Assembly (NCBI GenBank): GCA_013824015.1
Contig: PNNC01000043.1
Coordinates: 1-61,887, forward strand
DNA from: Polaromonas sp.
Lineage (GTDB): Bacteria; Pseudomonadota; Gammaproteobacteria; Burkholderiales; Burkholderiaceae_C
Direction of reading: 5' to 3'
DNA length: 61,887 bases
The notes beneath the pieces were generated by a model. That model was given only the letters and a program-made list of their open reading frames with translations, searched no databases and was not told the DNA's origin. Positions 9,136 through 18,460 of the stretch are shown here, one piece after another (positions within the stretch are counted from its first letter, which is position 1; the number at the start of each line of letters is the position of its first letter). A program made the position numbers and the translations under genes.

Positions 9136-10935
9136 ATGACTTCCCAAATGCGTTCCCACTATTGCGGTCTGGTGACCGAAGCCCTGCTGGGCCAAACCGT
9201 GAGCCTGTGCGGCTGGGTCAATCGCCGGCGCGATCACGGCGGCGTGATTTTCATCGACCTGCGCGACCGCGAGGGTTATGTGCAGGTGGTGTGCGACCCG
9301 GACCGCGCCGACATGTTCGCCACGGCCGAAGGTGTGCGCAACGAGTTCTGCGTGCAGATCAAGGGCCTGGTGCGGGCGCGTCCCGAAGGCACCGTCAACG
9401 AGGCGCTCAAAAGCGGCAAGATCGAGGTCTTGTGCCATGAGCTGATCGTGCTCAACCCCAGCGTCACGCCGCCGTTCCAGCTCGACGACGACAACCTGTC
9501 CGAGACCACCCGTCTGACCCACCGCGTGCTGGACCTGCGCCGCCCCTACATGCAGAACAACCTGATGCTGCGTTACCGCGTGGCCATGGAAACCCGCAAG
9601 TTCCTCGACGCCAACGGCTTCATCGACATCGAAACGCCGATGCTGACCAAAAGCACGCCCGAAGGCGCGCGCGACTACCTGGTGCCCAGCCGCGTCAACG
9701 AAGGCCAGTTCTTCGCGTTGCCGCAAAGCCCGCAGCTGTTCAAACAGCTGCTGATGGTGGCCGGCTTCGACCGTTATTACCAGATCACCAAATGTTTCCG
9801 TGACGAGGACCTGCGCGCCGACCGCCAGCCCGAATTCACGCAGATCGATATCGAGACGTCCTTCATGGGCGAGCAGGACATCCGCGACATGTTCCAGGGC
9901 ATGATCAGCAACATCTTCAAGACCGTGCTGGCGACCGACCTCGGTGAGTTCCCGGTGATGACCTATGCCGATGCGATGCACCGCTTCGGCTCCGACAAGC
10001 CGGACCTGCGCGTGAACCTCGAATTCACCGAGCTGACCGACATCATGGGCGACGTGGACTTCAAGGTGTTCAGTGCGCCGGCGACCACGCCGGGCGGCCG
10101 TGTGGTGGCGCTGCGTGTGCCGGGCGGGGCCGAAATGAGCCGCGGCGAGATCGACGGCTACACCGAATTCGTCAAGATCTACGGCGCCAAGGGCCTGGCC
10201 TGGATCAAGGTCAACGATGTCAGCAAGGGCCGCGACGGCCTGCAAAGCCCCATCGTCAAGAACATCCATGACGCGGCGGTGGCGAACATCCTCCAGCGCA
10301 GCGGCGCGCAGAACGGCGACATCATTTTCTTCGGCGCTGACAAGGCCAAGATCGTCAACGACAGCATGGGCGCGCTGCGCCTGAAGATCGGCCTGTCGCC
10401 CTTCGGCAAGAAGGCCGGCGTGTTCACCGCCGGCTGGAAGCCGCTGTGGGTGGTGGACTTCCCGATGTTCGAATACGACGAAGGCGCGCAGCGCTGGAGC
10501 GCGGTGCACCACCCGTTCACCGCGCCCAAGGACGGCCATGAAGACTGGATGGACACCGACCCGGGACGCTGCATCTCCAAGGCCTACGACATGGTGCTCA
10601 ACGGCTGGGAACTCGGCGGCGGCTCGGTGCGTATCCACCGCGCCGACGTGCAGAACAAGGTGTTCACCGCGCTGAAGATCGGTCCCGAAGAGGCGCAGGA
10701 AAAATTCGGCTTCCTGCTGGATGCGCTGCAGTATGGCGCGCCGCCGCACGGCGGCCTGGCCTTCGGCCTGGACCGCATCGTGACCATGATGACCGGCGCC
10801 GAATCGATCCGCGACGTGATTGCCTTCCCGAAGACGCAGCGTGCGCAGTGCCTGCTGACCCACGCGCCCAGCCCGGTGGACGAGAAGCAGCTCCGGGAGC
10901 TGCATATCCGGCTGCGCACGCCGCAAGCCGCCTGA
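9136..10935 (+). CDS. aspS: Aspartyl-tRNA synthetase
   Basis: 599 residues, the full length of bacterial AspRS (class II). Seen: the N-terminal OB-fold anticodon-binding domain ([24 protein letters not shown]), motif 2 ([20 protein letters not shown]), the bacterial GAD insertion in the middle, and motif 3 near the end ([15 protein letters not shown]). It charges tRNA-Asp; whether it also charges tRNA-Asn cannot be told here. The end is followed by a REP-like element. Confidence 0.98.
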   Translation: MTSQMRSHYCGLVTEALLGQTVSLCGWVNRRRDHGGVIFIDLRDREGYVQVVCDPDRADMFATAEGVRNEFCVQIKGLVRARPEGTVNEALKSGKIEVLCHELIVLNPSVTPPFQLDDDNLSETTRLTHRVLDLRRPYMQNNLMLRYRVAMETRKFLDANGFIDIETPMLTKSTPEGARDYLVPSRVNEGQFFALPQSPQLFKQLLMVAGFDRYYQITKCFRDEDLRADRQPEFTQIDIETSFMGEQDIRDMFQGMISNIFKTVLATDLGEFPVMTYADAMHRFGSDKPDLRVNLEFTELTDIMGDVDFKVFSAPATTPGGRVVALRVPGGAEMSRGEIDGYTEFVKIYGAKGLAWIKVNDVSKGRDGLQSPIVKNIHDAAVANILQRSGAQNGDIIFFGADKAKIVNDSMGALRLKIGLSPFGKKAGVFTAGWKPLWVVDFPMFEYDEGAQRWSAVHHPFTAPKDGHEDWMDTDPGRCISKAYDMVLNGWELGGGSVRIHRADVQNKVFTALKIGPEEAQEKFGFLLDALQYGAPPHGGLAFGLDRIVTMMTGAESIRDVIAFPKTQRAQCLLTHAPSPVDEKQLRELHIRLRTPQAA

Positions 10936-10950
10936 GGCTGGGCGGGCTGC

Positions 10951-11020
10951 CAGACGCTATGGTATTGATAGCGTCTGGCCCATGCCCGACATGGGCTGAG
11001 GCCTGATTTGGCTTGAAATT
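10951..11020 (+). repeat. REP-like dispersed palindromic element (copy 2)
   Basis: An inner palindrome (AGACGCTATGGTATTGATAGCGTCT) is followed by GCCCATGCCCGACATGGGC and the family tail CTGAGGCCTGATTTGGCTTG. It lies between aspS and the nudix gene. This copy is one of the most symmetrical in the window. Confidence 0.8.
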
Positions 11021-11045
11021 GCGACGGTTCATCGGGAGGCCCGGC

Positions 11046-11495
11046 ATGACACGCTACAAGATCCCCGAGTCGGTGCTGGTGGTGATCCACACGCCGCAGC
11101 AGGAGGTGCTGCTGCTGGAACGCGCCGACCAGCCCGGCTTCTGGCAAAGCGTGACCGGTTCCCGCGACACCCCGCAGGAAGATCTGGTGCAGACGGCGGC
11201 GCGGGAAGTGCTGGAGGAAACCGGCATCACGGCCGGCGCAGCGGATTTTCGCGACTGGTCGCTCAGCAACGTCTACGAGATCTACCCGGCCTGGCGCGCG
11301 CGCTACGCGCCCGGGGTCACCCGCAACACCGAACATGTGTTCAGCCTGTGTGTGCCGCCCGGCACCGGCGTCAGCCTGAGCCCGCGTGAACACACGGCCT
11401 TCCAGTGGCTGCCCTGGCGCGAGGCCGCCGACCGCTGTTATTCGCCGTCGAATGCCGAGGCGATCCTGATGCTGCCGCAGTTCTGGACGGCCTGA
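11046..11495 (+). CDS. nudB: Dihydroneopterin triphosphate diphosphatase (nudix)
   Basis: 149 residues from the ATG preceded by GGGAGG; an upstream in-frame ATG exists but lacks a binding site. A nudix box lies at about residues 38-61 (GSRDTPQEDL then REVLEETG). The order aspS-nudB is standard in beta- and gammaproteobacteria, where NudB removes pyrophosphate from dihydroneopterin triphosphate in folate synthesis. folE, which makes that substrate, lies 3 kb downstream. Confidence 0.88.
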   Translation: MTRYKIPESVLVVIHTPQQEVLLLERADQPGFWQSVTGSRDTPQEDLVQTAAREVLEETGITAGAADFRDWSLSNVYEIYPAWRARYAPGVTRNTEHVFSLCVPPGTGVSLSPREHTAFQWLPWREAADRCYSPSNAEAILMLPQFWTA

Positions 11496-11609
11496 AGGCG
11501 CCGCGATGGCCGGACACGCACGCCGGCTGGCTCCCGCCGCCTACAGCGGGCCTGCCGCGGGCCAGCGTATTCTGGACCTCCCTTTTTTTTTCCGGAGTTT
11601 CCGCCCGAC

Positions 11610-12659
11610 ATGCAGGACCTGATTGTCCAGCGGCCCGAAGGCCTGTACTGCCCGCCCGGCGACTTCTACATCGACCCGTGGCGGCCGGTGGACCGCGCCG
11701 TCATCACGCATGCCCATGCCGACCATGCGCGTATGGGCCACGGCCACTACCTGGCGGCCACACCGGCCGAGGGCGTGTTGCGCTCGCGCCTGGGGCAGGA
11801 CATCACGCTGCAGAGCCTGGCCTATGGCCAGCAGGTCGTTCACAACGGGGTCAGTCTTTCGCTGCACCCGGCCGGCCATGTGCTGGGTTCGGCCCAGGTA
11901 CGCCTTGAACACGGCGGCCAGACCTGGGTCGCCAGTGGTGACTACAAGGTGGCGCCGGACGCCACCTGCACGCCCTTCGAGCCGGTGCGCTGCGATGTGT
12001 TCATCACCGAATCCACCTTCGGCCTGCCGATTTACCGCTGGCGCCCCGATGCCGAGTTGTTTGCGGAAATCAACAGCTGGTGGGCCGGCAATGTGGCGCT
12101 GGGCCGGGCCAGCGTGCTCATGTGTTACAGCTTCGGCAAGGCGCAGCGCATCCTGAGCGGCGTGGACCCTTCGATTGCGCCCATCATCGTGCACGGCGCG
12201 GTACAGACACTCAACACGGCCTACCGCGCGGCCGGTGTCGATCTGCCGGCGACGCTGACGGTGGACGAGGTCAGCGATCCCGCCGACTTCAAGCGCGCGC
12301 TGGTCTTGTGCCCGCCGAGTGCGGCGGGCGGCCCCTGGGCGAAACGTTTCGGCGATTTCAGCGACGCCTTTGCCAGCGGCTGGATGCAACTGCGCGGCGC
12401 GCGCCGGCGTGGCGGCTACGACAAGGGTTTTGTGCTCAGTGACCACGCCGACTGGCCCGGCCTGATGGGCGCGATCGGCGCGACCGGCGCGCAGCGTGTG
12501 ATCGTCACCCATGGCAGCGTGCCGGTGCTGGTGCGTTACCTGAGCGAGCAGGGCCTGCAGGCCGAAGCCTTTCACACCGAATACGGCGACGACCCGGTCG
12601 AGGAGCAGGTCCAGCCGGCGCCCGGGCCGCCCGATGCGGCAGGGCAGGGCGCGCCATGA
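11610..12659 (+). CDS. Ligase-associated DNA exonuclease (metallo-beta-lactamase fold)
   Basis: 349 residues. The metallo-beta-lactamase/beta-CASP core shows THAHADHARM (His34, His36, Asp38, His39), the second His in HPAGHVLGSAQV, the SGDYK strand and the C-terminal FVLSDHADW motif. This family (annotated as ligase-associated or mRNA 3'-end-processing-factor-like exonuclease) is normally encoded beside an ATP-dependent DNA ligase, as here, with a four-base overlap with the ligase. The inferred role is processing of DNA ends before sealing. Confidence 0.88.
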   Translation: MQDLIVQRPEGLYCPPGDFYIDPWRPVDRAVITHAHADHARMGHGHYLAATPAEGVLRSRLGQDITLQSLAYGQQVVHNGVSLSLHPAGHVLGSAQVRLEHGGQTWVASGDYKVAPDATCTPFEPVRCDVFITESTFGLPIYRWRPDAELFAEINSWWAGNVALGRASVLMCYSFGKAQRILSGVDPSIAPIIVHGAVQTLNTAYRAAGVDLPATLTVDEVSDPADFKRALVLCPPSAAGGPWAKRFGDFSDAFASGWMQLRGARRRGGYDKGFVLSDHADWPGLMGAIGATGAQRVIVTHGSVPVLVRYLSEQGLQAEAFHTEYGDDPVEEQVQPAPGPPDAAGQGAP

Positions 12660-14377
12660 AACATTTTGCGCACCTGTTTGCCGAGCTCGACAGCACCACC
12701 TCGACCAAGGCCAAGGTCGAGGCCTTGCAGCGTTATTTCGCGCGCACGCCGGCGCCCGACGCGGCCTGGGCGGTGTATTTCCTGGCGGGCGGCAAGCCGC
12801 GCCAGGTGGTGAAGACCGCGACCTTGCGCGCGCTGGCCTGCGAGGCCGCCGGCATAGACGACTGGCTGTTCGAGGAGTGTTACCAGGCGGTCGGTGACCT
12901 GGCCGAAACCATTGCCTACATCCTGCCCTTGCAGGCCACCGAGTCGGACCTGGGCCTGGCCGACTGGGTGGAAAACCGCCTGCTGCCGCTGCGCGGCCTG
13001 CCCGACGACGAGGTGGCGCGGCGCGTGCGCGGCTACTGGCAGGCGCTGGACGCGCAGGGCCGCTTCCTGCTGGTCAAGCTGGTCGGCGGCGGTTTTCGGG
13101 TCGGCGTCAGCAAGCTGCTGGTGCAGCGCGCGCTGGCGGCGCATTCCGGCATCGACGCCAAACGCATCGCGCAACGCATGATGGGTTACATGGATGCGAA
13201 GGTGATGCCGTCCGCGGTCAAATATGAAGCGCTCCTGGCCGATGTGGCGGGGGCAGAGGGTGATGTCCGTGATGCCGGCCAGCCCTACCCGTTTTTTCTG
13301 GCGCACCAGCTCGACACACCGCTGGAAGACCTGGACGCGAAGCTGGGCCCGGTCGACAACTGGCAGGTCGAATGGAAATACGACGGCATCCGCGGCCAGA
13401 TCGTCAAACGCGCCGGCCAGGTCTGGTTGTGGTCGCGCGGTGAGGAGCTGGTCACCGAGCGCTTCCCGGAAATCGTCGCGCTGGCGCAGCCGCTGCCTGA
13501 CGGCACGGTGCTCGACGGCGAAATTCTGGTCTGGGCCACGGACGCCGGTGCGCCCGAAAACGCAAGCGGCCGGCCAGCCAGTTTTGCGCTGCTGCAGCAG
13601 CGTATTGGCCGCAAGACCCTGGGCAAAAAAATACTGGCTGATGCGCCGGTGACCTTCATGGCCTATGACCTGCTCGAACTCGGCGGCCAGGACCTGCGTG
13701 CCGAGCCGCAGCGTGTCCGGCGCGAACAGCTCGAGCAGCTGCTGGCCGACACGCCCTTGAGGATCTCACCGGTGGAGCGGCTGCCCTCCTGGGAAGCGTT
13801 TGAGGTGCTGCGCAGCGAGTCGCGGCAGCGCGGCGTCGAGGGTTTCATGCTCAAGCGCCTGGACGCGGCCTACGGCACCGGCCGCACCAAGGCCGATGGC
13901 CTGTGGTGGAAATGGAAGATCGCCCCGCTGACCATCGACGGCGTGCTGATTTACGCGCAGGCCGGCCATGGGCGGCGCGCGTCGCTGTACACCGACTACA
14001 CCTTTGCGGTCTGGAACCGGGCGCCGCAGGATGCCGCGGAGGCGGCAGCGGTGGTCAAGGCGATCGAAAAACGGGAACCCGCCAGGCCGGAAGGACTGCA
14101 GCTTGTTGCCTTTGCCAAGGCTTATTCGGGCCTGACCGATGAAGAGTTCAAATACATCGACAGCGTGATCCGCAAGACCACGCTGGAAAAATTCGGGCCG
14201 GTGCGCAGCGTCAAGCCCACGCTGGTGTTTGAACTCGGTTTTGAGGGCATCAACCGCAGCCCGCGCCACAAAAGCGGCCTGGCCGTGCGTTTCCCGCGCA
14301 TGCTGCGCATCCGCGATGACAAGCCCGTGCACCAGGCCAATACCCTGGACGAGCTCAAATCGCTCCTGAATTTATAG
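12656..14377 (+). CDS. ATP-dependent DNA ligase
   Basis: 573 residues. An N-terminal DNA-binding domain (1-200) precedes the nucleotidyltransferase domain with motif I EWKYDGIRG (adenylated Lys241), followed by LDGEILVW, AYDLLELGG and EGFMLKRLDA, and an OB-fold C-terminus (LWWKWKIAP, RFPRMLRIRDDK). It is distinct from the essential NAD-dependent LigA and belongs to the ligase type paired with an exonuclease and often with the Lhr helicase and a phosphoesterase. Those last two are not in this window. The last codons and the stop lie inside a REP-like element. Confidence 0.93.
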   Translation: MKHFAHLFAELDSTTSTKAKVEALQRYFARTPAPDAAWAVYFLAGGKPRQVVKTATLRALACEAAGIDDWLFEECYQAVGDLAETIAYILPLQATESDLGLADWVENRLLPLRGLPDDEVARRVRGYWQALDAQGRFLLVKLVGGGFRVGVSKLLVQRALAAHSGIDAKRIAQRMMGYMDAKVMPSAVKYEALLADVAGAEGDVRDAGQPYPFFLAHQLDTPLEDLDAKLGPVDNWQVEWKYDGIRGQIVKRAGQVWLWSRGEELVTERFPEIVALAQPLPDGTVLDGEILVWATDAGAPENASGRPASFALLQQRIGRKTLGKKILADAPVTFMAYDLLELGGQDLRAEPQRVRREQLEQLLADTPLRISPVERLPSWEAFEVLRSESRQRGVEGFMLKRLDAAYGTGRTKADGLWWKWKIAPLTIDGVLIYAQAGHGRRASLYTDYTFAVWNRAPQDAAEAAAVVKAIEKREPARPEGLQLVAFAKAYSGLTDEEFKYIDSVIRKTTLEKFGPVRSVKPTLVFELGFEGINRSPRHKSGLAVRFPRMLRIRDDKPVHQANTLDELKSLLNL

Positions 14378-14414
14378 CTGCCTGCCCATATGCAGCATGG
14401 GCTGGAGGCCTAAA
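14361..14414 (+). repeat. REP-like dispersed palindromic element (copy 3)
   Basis: AATTTATAGCTGC then GCCCATATGCAGCATGGGCTGG and AGGCCTAAA. It overlaps the end of the DNA ligase gene and supplies its TAG stop codon. Confidence 0.75.
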
Positions 14415-14467
14415 CCCTGCATAAACCACGGACATGACCAATTCCGGGCGGGCTGGTAACATTGGCC

Positions 14468-15202
14468 ATGCTTATGAAATCCGACTCACCTGCAGGCCAG
14501 GCGACCCCTGACGAAGAGGGCACACCGGTCTCCGTCAAGATCCGCGAGCGCCTGGCCGCGGCCAAGAAGCGCTTCAACGCCAACGACAACATCGCCGCCT
14601 TCATCGAACCGGGCGAACTGGAAAAGCTGCTGGACGAGGTCGAGGGCAAGATGCAGGGCGTGCTCGACAGCCTGGTGATCGACACCGTCGGCGACCACAA
14701 CACCCAGAACACCGCGCGCCGGGTCGCCAAGATGTACCTCAACGAGGTGTTCAAGGGCCGTTATGTGCCTGGCCCGACCATCACCGAGTTTCCGAACGCC
14801 GAACACCTCAACGAGCTGATCATCGTCGGCCCGATCACCGTGCGCAGCGCCTGCTCGCACCACTTCTGCCCCGTGATTGGCCAGCTCTGGATTGGCGTGA
14901 TGCCCAATGAACGCACCAACGTCATCGGCCTGTCCAAATATGCGCGCCTGGCCGAGTGGATCATGGGCCGCCCGCAGATCCAGGAAGAAGCCGTGGTGCA
15001 GCTGGCCGACCTGATCCAGCAGAAAACCCGGCCCGACGGTCTGGCCATCGTGATGGAAGCCAGCCACTTCTGCATGAGCTGGCGCGGCGTCAAGGACATG
15101 GACAGCAAGATGATCAATTCCGTGATGCGCGGCGTGTTCCTCAAGGACCCGAACCTGCGCCGCGAGTTTTTGTCCCTCATTCCGAAAAAGAGCAGTAACT
15201 AA
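14468..15202 (+). CDS. folE: GTP cyclohydrolase I
   Basis: About 244 residues. FolE converts GTP to dihydroneopterin triphosphate, the first step of folate synthesis. Seen: the zinc-site motif ACSHHFCPVIG, the VIGLSKYARL signature and the second Cys in EASHFCMSWRG. The start is uncertain: a TTG at 14462, ATG at 14468 and ATG at 14474 are in frame, and no clear ribosome site decides between them. It is 14 bases from the BLUF gene, suggesting cotranscription. Confidence 0.95.
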   Translation: MLMKSDSPAGQATPDEEGTPVSVKIRERLAAAKKRFNANDNIAAFIEPGELEKLLDEVEGKMQGVLDSLVIDTVGDHNTQNTARRVAKMYLNEVFKGRYVPGPTITEFPNAEHLNELIIVGPITVRSACSHHFCPVIGQLWIGVMPNERTNVIGLSKYARLAEWIMGRPQIQEEAVVQLADLIQQKTRPDGLAIVMEASHFCMSWRGVKDMDSKMINSVMRGVFLKDPNLRREFLSLIPKKSSN

Positions 15203-15216
15203 GGACTCATACAGCC

Positions 15217-15642
15217 ATGTTGGTACGCCTTCTTTACGCCAGCCGCTCGGCCGATCCCGGCTCCAGCGAAGTCACCGAGTCCATCCTGGCCCAGTCACGC
15301 AGCCACAACCCGGCCATGGGGATCACCGGCATCCTGTGTTACGGCGGCGGCATTTTCCTGCAGGCGCTGGAGGGTGGCCGCAGCCAGGTCAGCGACCTCT
15401 ATGGCCACATCCAGAAAGACCCGCGCCACACCGACGTGGTGCTGCTGCATTACGAGGAAATCAGCGAGCGCCGTTTCGGCGGCTGGACCATGGGCCAGGT
15501 CAATGTGGCCAATGTCAACACTTCCATCCTGTTGAAATACTCCGAAAAGGCCGAGCTCGACCCGTATTCGGTGTCGGGCAAGGTCTCGCTGGCGCTGCTG
15601 GAAGACCTGATGGCCACTGCTGCCATTTGCGGCAGAGCTTGA
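15217..15642 (+). CDS. BLUF-domain blue-light photoreceptor
   Basis: A 141-residue short BLUF protein. All the flavin-switch residues of the family are present at the expected spacing: Tyr7 (RLLYAS), Asn31 (HNPAMGITGIL), Gln49 (GIFLQALEG), Trp90 and Met92 (GGWTMG); these match Tyr8/Asn32/Gln50/Trp91/Met93 of the cyanobacterial PixD type shifted by one. There is no attached output domain, so signalling would be by protein contact. It lies directly behind folE. Confidence 0.95.
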   Translation: MLVRLLYASRSADPGSSEVTESILAQSRSHNPAMGITGILCYGGGIFLQALEGGRSQVSDLYGHIQKDPRHTDVVLLHYEEISERRFGGWTMGQVNVANVNTSILLKYSEKAELDPYSVSGKVSLALLEDLMATAAICGRA

Positions 15643-15646
15643 AGGC

Positions 15647-15745
15647 ATGAGCCCCACGCTCCGCCGCTGCGTGGGTCATTGCCCCCCAAGGCCGCTGCTG
15701 CGCCTTGCGGCCGGCGGCGCCGGACCGCGGCCCTGGCCGGGCGTT
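15647..15745. repeat. GC-rich dispersed intergenic element (family B, copy 1)
   Basis: A run of GC-rich inverted arms (CCCCACGCTCCGCC then GCGTGGG, TGCCCCCCAAGG, GCCGCTGCTGCGCC). Related sequence is seen at about 35340, 45660 and 49590. It fills the gap between the BLUF gene and the EamA transporter. Confidence 0.55.
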
Positions 15746-15763
15746 GATCTGCCAGCCTGAGCA

Positions 15764-16645
15764 GTGCCGCTTTCTGCCCTTGCGCTGGTTGTCCTCGCCG
15801 GGCTGATTCACGCCAGCTGGAACATCGCCGCCAAAAAGGCCGGTGGCGACGCGCGCTTTGCCTTTTTCACCAGTGTGGTGCTGATGGGGGTCTGGGCGCC
15901 GGTCGGGCTGTGGGCCGCCTGGGGCGTGTTGCCTGGCTGGGGCTGGATCGAATGGTCGCTGGTGGCGCTCAGCGGCGTGTTGCATGTGCTGTATTACGTG
16001 GTGCTGCTGCGCGGCTACCGCAAGGCCGACCTGACGGTGGTGTATCCGCTGGCGCGCGGCTCCGGGCCGCTGCTGTCCTCGATGGTCGCCATCGTGCTGC
16101 TGGGCGAACAGATCTCGGCGCTGGGGCTGGCCGGCATTGTGGGTGTGGTCGGCGGCGTGTTCCTGATTGCCGGCGGGCCCGGCCTGCTGCGTGCCGCCCA
16201 TGACCCGGCGCAGCGCCAGCGCGTGCACAAGGGCATGGCCTACGGCCTGCTGACCGGCGCCTTCATCGCCAGCTACACCGTGGTCGACGGCTACGCGGTG
16301 AAGTTTTTGCTGATGTCGCCCATCCTGGTCGACTACCTCGGCAATTTTGTGCGGCTGGCGCTGCTGGCGCCCACGGTGTTGCGCGACCGCCCGGCTGCGC
16401 GCCGGCTGTGGCGCCAGCAGTGGAAATACGCGCTGCTGGTCGGCACCATCAGCCCGGTGTCCTATGTGCTGGTGCTCTACGCGATGCAGGTGGCGCCGCT
16501 GTCGCATGTGGCGCCGGCGCGTGAGGTGTCCATGCTGTTTGCCGCGCTGATCGGCGGCCACCTGCTGGGCGAGGGTGACCGCGTGCAGCGCGCGTTTGGC
16601 GCGGCCCTGATCGCCGTCGGTGTGATGGCGCTGGCCCTCGGTTGA
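15764..16645 (+). CDS. EamA (DMT) family transporter
   Basis: 293 residues starting with GTG. About ten membrane helices in two EamA halves are visible (the first half opens with LVVLAGLIHASWNIAAKKAG; the second at about residue 155). Drug/metabolite transporters of this kind export amino acids, metabolites or drugs across the inner membrane; the substrate is unknown. It overlaps nothing and is 15 bases before the DUF429 gene. Confidence 0.88.
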   Translation: MPLSALALVVLAGLIHASWNIAAKKAGGDARFAFFTSVVLMGVWAPVGLWAAWGVLPGWGWIEWSLVALSGVLHVLYYVVLLRGYRKADLTVVYPLARGSGPLLSSMVAIVLLGEQISALGLAGIVGVVGGVFLIAGGPGLLRAAHDPAQRQRVHKGMAYGLLTGAFIASYTVVDGYAVKFLLMSPILVDYLGNFVRLALLAPTVLRDRPAARRLWRQQWKYALLVGTISPVSYVLVLYAMQVAPLSHVAPAREVSMLFAALIGGHLLGEGDRVQRAFGAALIAVGVMALALG

Positions 16646-16660
16646 CGCGAAAATGGAGCC

Positions 16661-17491
16661 ATGAATTCCACGCCCCTGCTGGTCGGATGCGACTTTTCCA
16701 GTGCCCCGACGCGCCGCAAGCCGATTGTGCTGGCCCTGGGCAGTTGCGCCGGCGGGCGCGTGCAGCTCAGCCGCCTGCTTGCGCTGGCCACCCTCGACGA
16801 GTTTGACGACTGGCTGCGCCAGCCCGGTCCCTGGCTGGGCGCTTTTGACCTGCCGTTCGGGCTGCCGCGCGAACTGGTCGAGCAGCTCGGCTGGCCGGTG
16901 AGCTGGCCGGCGCTGATCGCGCATTACGCAGCCTTGAGCCGCGCCGACATCCGCCAGACCTTTGCTGCGTTTTGTGCGGCACGCCCAGCCGGCGGCAAGT
17001 TTGCGCATCGGGCCACCGACCGGCCGGCCGGCTCCAGCCCGTCGATGAAATGGGTCAATCCGCCGGTGGCCTGGATGCTGCATGCCGGTGTGCCGCGCCT
17101 GCTGGCCGCCGGCGTCCACCTGCCGGGCCTGCACGCGGGCGATCCCACGCGGGTGGCGCTGGAAGCCTACCCCGGCCTGCTGGCGCGCGAAGTGCTGGGC
17201 CACCGGTCCTACAAAAGTGATGACCGCCTCAAGCAGACACCGGAGCGCCTGATTGCGCGCAAGGACCTGATCACCGCGCTCGAGATGGGCCAGAGCCGGC
17301 TGGGCCTGCGCCTCAAACTGACGCACGCGCAGCGCGACACGCTGGTCGATGACGCCAGCGGCGACGGTCTCGACGCGGTGCTGTGCCTGGTGCAGGCCGC
17401 CTGGGCGCAGACGCAGCATGCGCAGGGCGCAGCCCTTTACGGCCTGCCGGCGGCGCTGGATCCGCTCGAAGGCTGGATCCTCACGGCCTGA
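16661..17491 (+). CDS. DUF429 family protein
   Basis: 276 residues, recognised as DUF429 by the N-terminal LLVGCDFSSAPTRRKPIVLA strand-loop and the C-terminal DDASGDGLDAVLCLVQAAWA helix. These resemble the RNase H-like/actin-like fold of the family, with acidic residues Asp11 and the late Asp-Asp pair as candidate metal ligands. The function of DUF429 is not known. The distance to the EamA gene is short, so they may form an operon. Confidence 0.8.
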   Translation: MNSTPLLVGCDFSSAPTRRKPIVLALGSCAGGRVQLSRLLALATLDEFDDWLRQPGPWLGAFDLPFGLPRELVEQLGWPVSWPALIAHYAALSRADIRQTFAAFCAARPAGGKFAHRATDRPAGSSPSMKWVNPPVAWMLHAGVPRLLAAGVHLPGLHAGDPTRVALEAYPGLLAREVLGHRSYKSDDRLKQTPERLIARKDLITALEMGQSRLGLRLKLTHAQRDTLVDDASGDGLDAVLCLVQAAWAQTQHAQGAALYGLPAALDPLEGWILTA

Positions 17492-17530
17492 ACCCGGCCT
17501 TTCCCCGGTGCCGCAGATCCATGAAAGAAT

Positions 17531-17576
17531 CAGCCTCCAGCCCATGTCCTGTCTGCATGGGCAGCTACAAAAAGAG
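17531..17576 (-). repeat. REP-like dispersed palindromic element (copy 4, inverted)
   Basis: CAGCCTCCAGCCCATGTCC and GCATGGGCAGCTAC are the family arms in reverse orientation. The element ends ten bases before the DUF2784 start codon, so its arms lie in the leader of that gene. Confidence 0.75.
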
Positions 17577-17585
17577 GAGCAAATC

Positions 17586-17957
17586 ATGACTGGCTGGCTG
17601 GCCGATGCCGTGCTGCTGGCGCACCTGCTGTTTATCGTGTTTGCCGTCGGCGGCGGCTTGCTCGCCTTGCGCTGGTCCTGGATGCCCTGGCTGCACCTGC
17701 CGGCGCTGGCCTGGGGCGCGACGGTGGAGTTCACCGGCTGGATCTGCCCGCTGACACCGCTGGAAAACGCACTGCGGCAGGCTGGCGGTGCCGCTGGCTA
17801 CACCGACAGTTTTGTCGAGTATTACCTGCTGCCGCTGATTTACCCCGGCGCGCTGACGCGCGAGTTGCAGTGGGCGCTGGGCGGCGCGCTGCTGCTGATC
17901 AATGCCGTGGTGTATGGCCTGGTCTGGCACCGGCGTCGCCGGCCACAACCGGCATGA
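17586..17957 (+). CDS. DUF2784 membrane protein
   Basis: 123 residues from an ATG with GAGGAG just upstream. Four membrane helices are visible (residues about 5-28, 34-52, 75-90, 98-115) with the family features EFTGWICPLTPLE and VEYYLLPLIYPG. Function is unknown. Its stop overlaps the start of the secreted nuclease gene. Confidence 0.85.
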   Translation: MTGWLADAVLLAHLLFIVFAVGGGLLALRWSWMPWLHLPALAWGATVEFTGWICPLTPLENALRQAGGAAGYTDSFVEYYLLPLIYPGALTRELQWALGGALLLINAVVYGLVWHRRRRPQPA

Positions 17958-18460
17958 GCGGGAAACCTGTGCTGGTCGCCGCGCTGTGGCTGGCGTGCGC
18001 CCTGCAGGCCGGCGCGGTCCAGCCGTGGCAAGGCACCGTCACCCGGGTCAGTGATGGCGATACCTTGTGGGTGCGGCCCGCAGCCGGTGGCAAGCCCTTG
18101 AAAGTGCGAATCGACGGCATGGATGCGCCGGAAATCTGTCAGGACCACGGCCGGGCGGCGCGCAAAGCCCTGGCTGCACGCGTGTTGGGCCGGCGGCTCG
18201 ACGTGCTCGCGCGGGGCCAGGACGACTATGGCCGCACCATCGCCGCGCTGGCGCTGGACGGCGAAGACGTCGCCGGCTGGATGGTCAGTCAGGGACATGC
18301 GTGGTCGTATGGCTTTGGCCGCGATGGGGGCCCTTATGCAAGGCAGCAGGCCCAGGCCCGGGCGGCCGCGCGCGGGCTGTTTGCCGACCGCAGCGCGCTG
18401 GCGCCGCGCCTGTTCCGCAAGCGCCACGGGCCCTGTGACCCGGCTGCCGCCAGACCGTAA
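17954..18460 (+). CDS. Thermonuclease-family (SNase-like) secreted nuclease
   Basis: 168 residues. A signal peptide (MSGKPVLVAALWLACALQAGA) is followed by the staphylococcal-nuclease OB fold: TVTRVSDGDTLWV, the Arg-Asp-Asp/Glu catalytic block VRIDGMDAPEICQ, and a second Arg in DDYGRTIAAL. It should cleave nucleic acids in the periplasm or outside the cell using Ca2+. The ATG overlaps the end of the DUF2784 gene by four bases. Confidence 0.9.
   Translation: MSGKPVLVAALWLACALQAGAVQPWQGTVTRVSDGDTLWVRPAAGGKPLKVRIDGMDAPEICQDHGRAARKALAARVLGRRLDVLARGQDDYGRTIAALALDGEDVAGWMVSQGHAWSYGFGRDGGPYARQQAQARAAARGLFADRSALAPRLFRKRHGPCDPAAARP

Noticed and set aside
15515..17734. A long minus-strand frame across the BLUF, EamA and DUF429 genes
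   Set aside because: It crosses three well-supported plus-strand genes and shows Gln/His/Arg-rich low-complexity sequence typical of GC-rich antisense.
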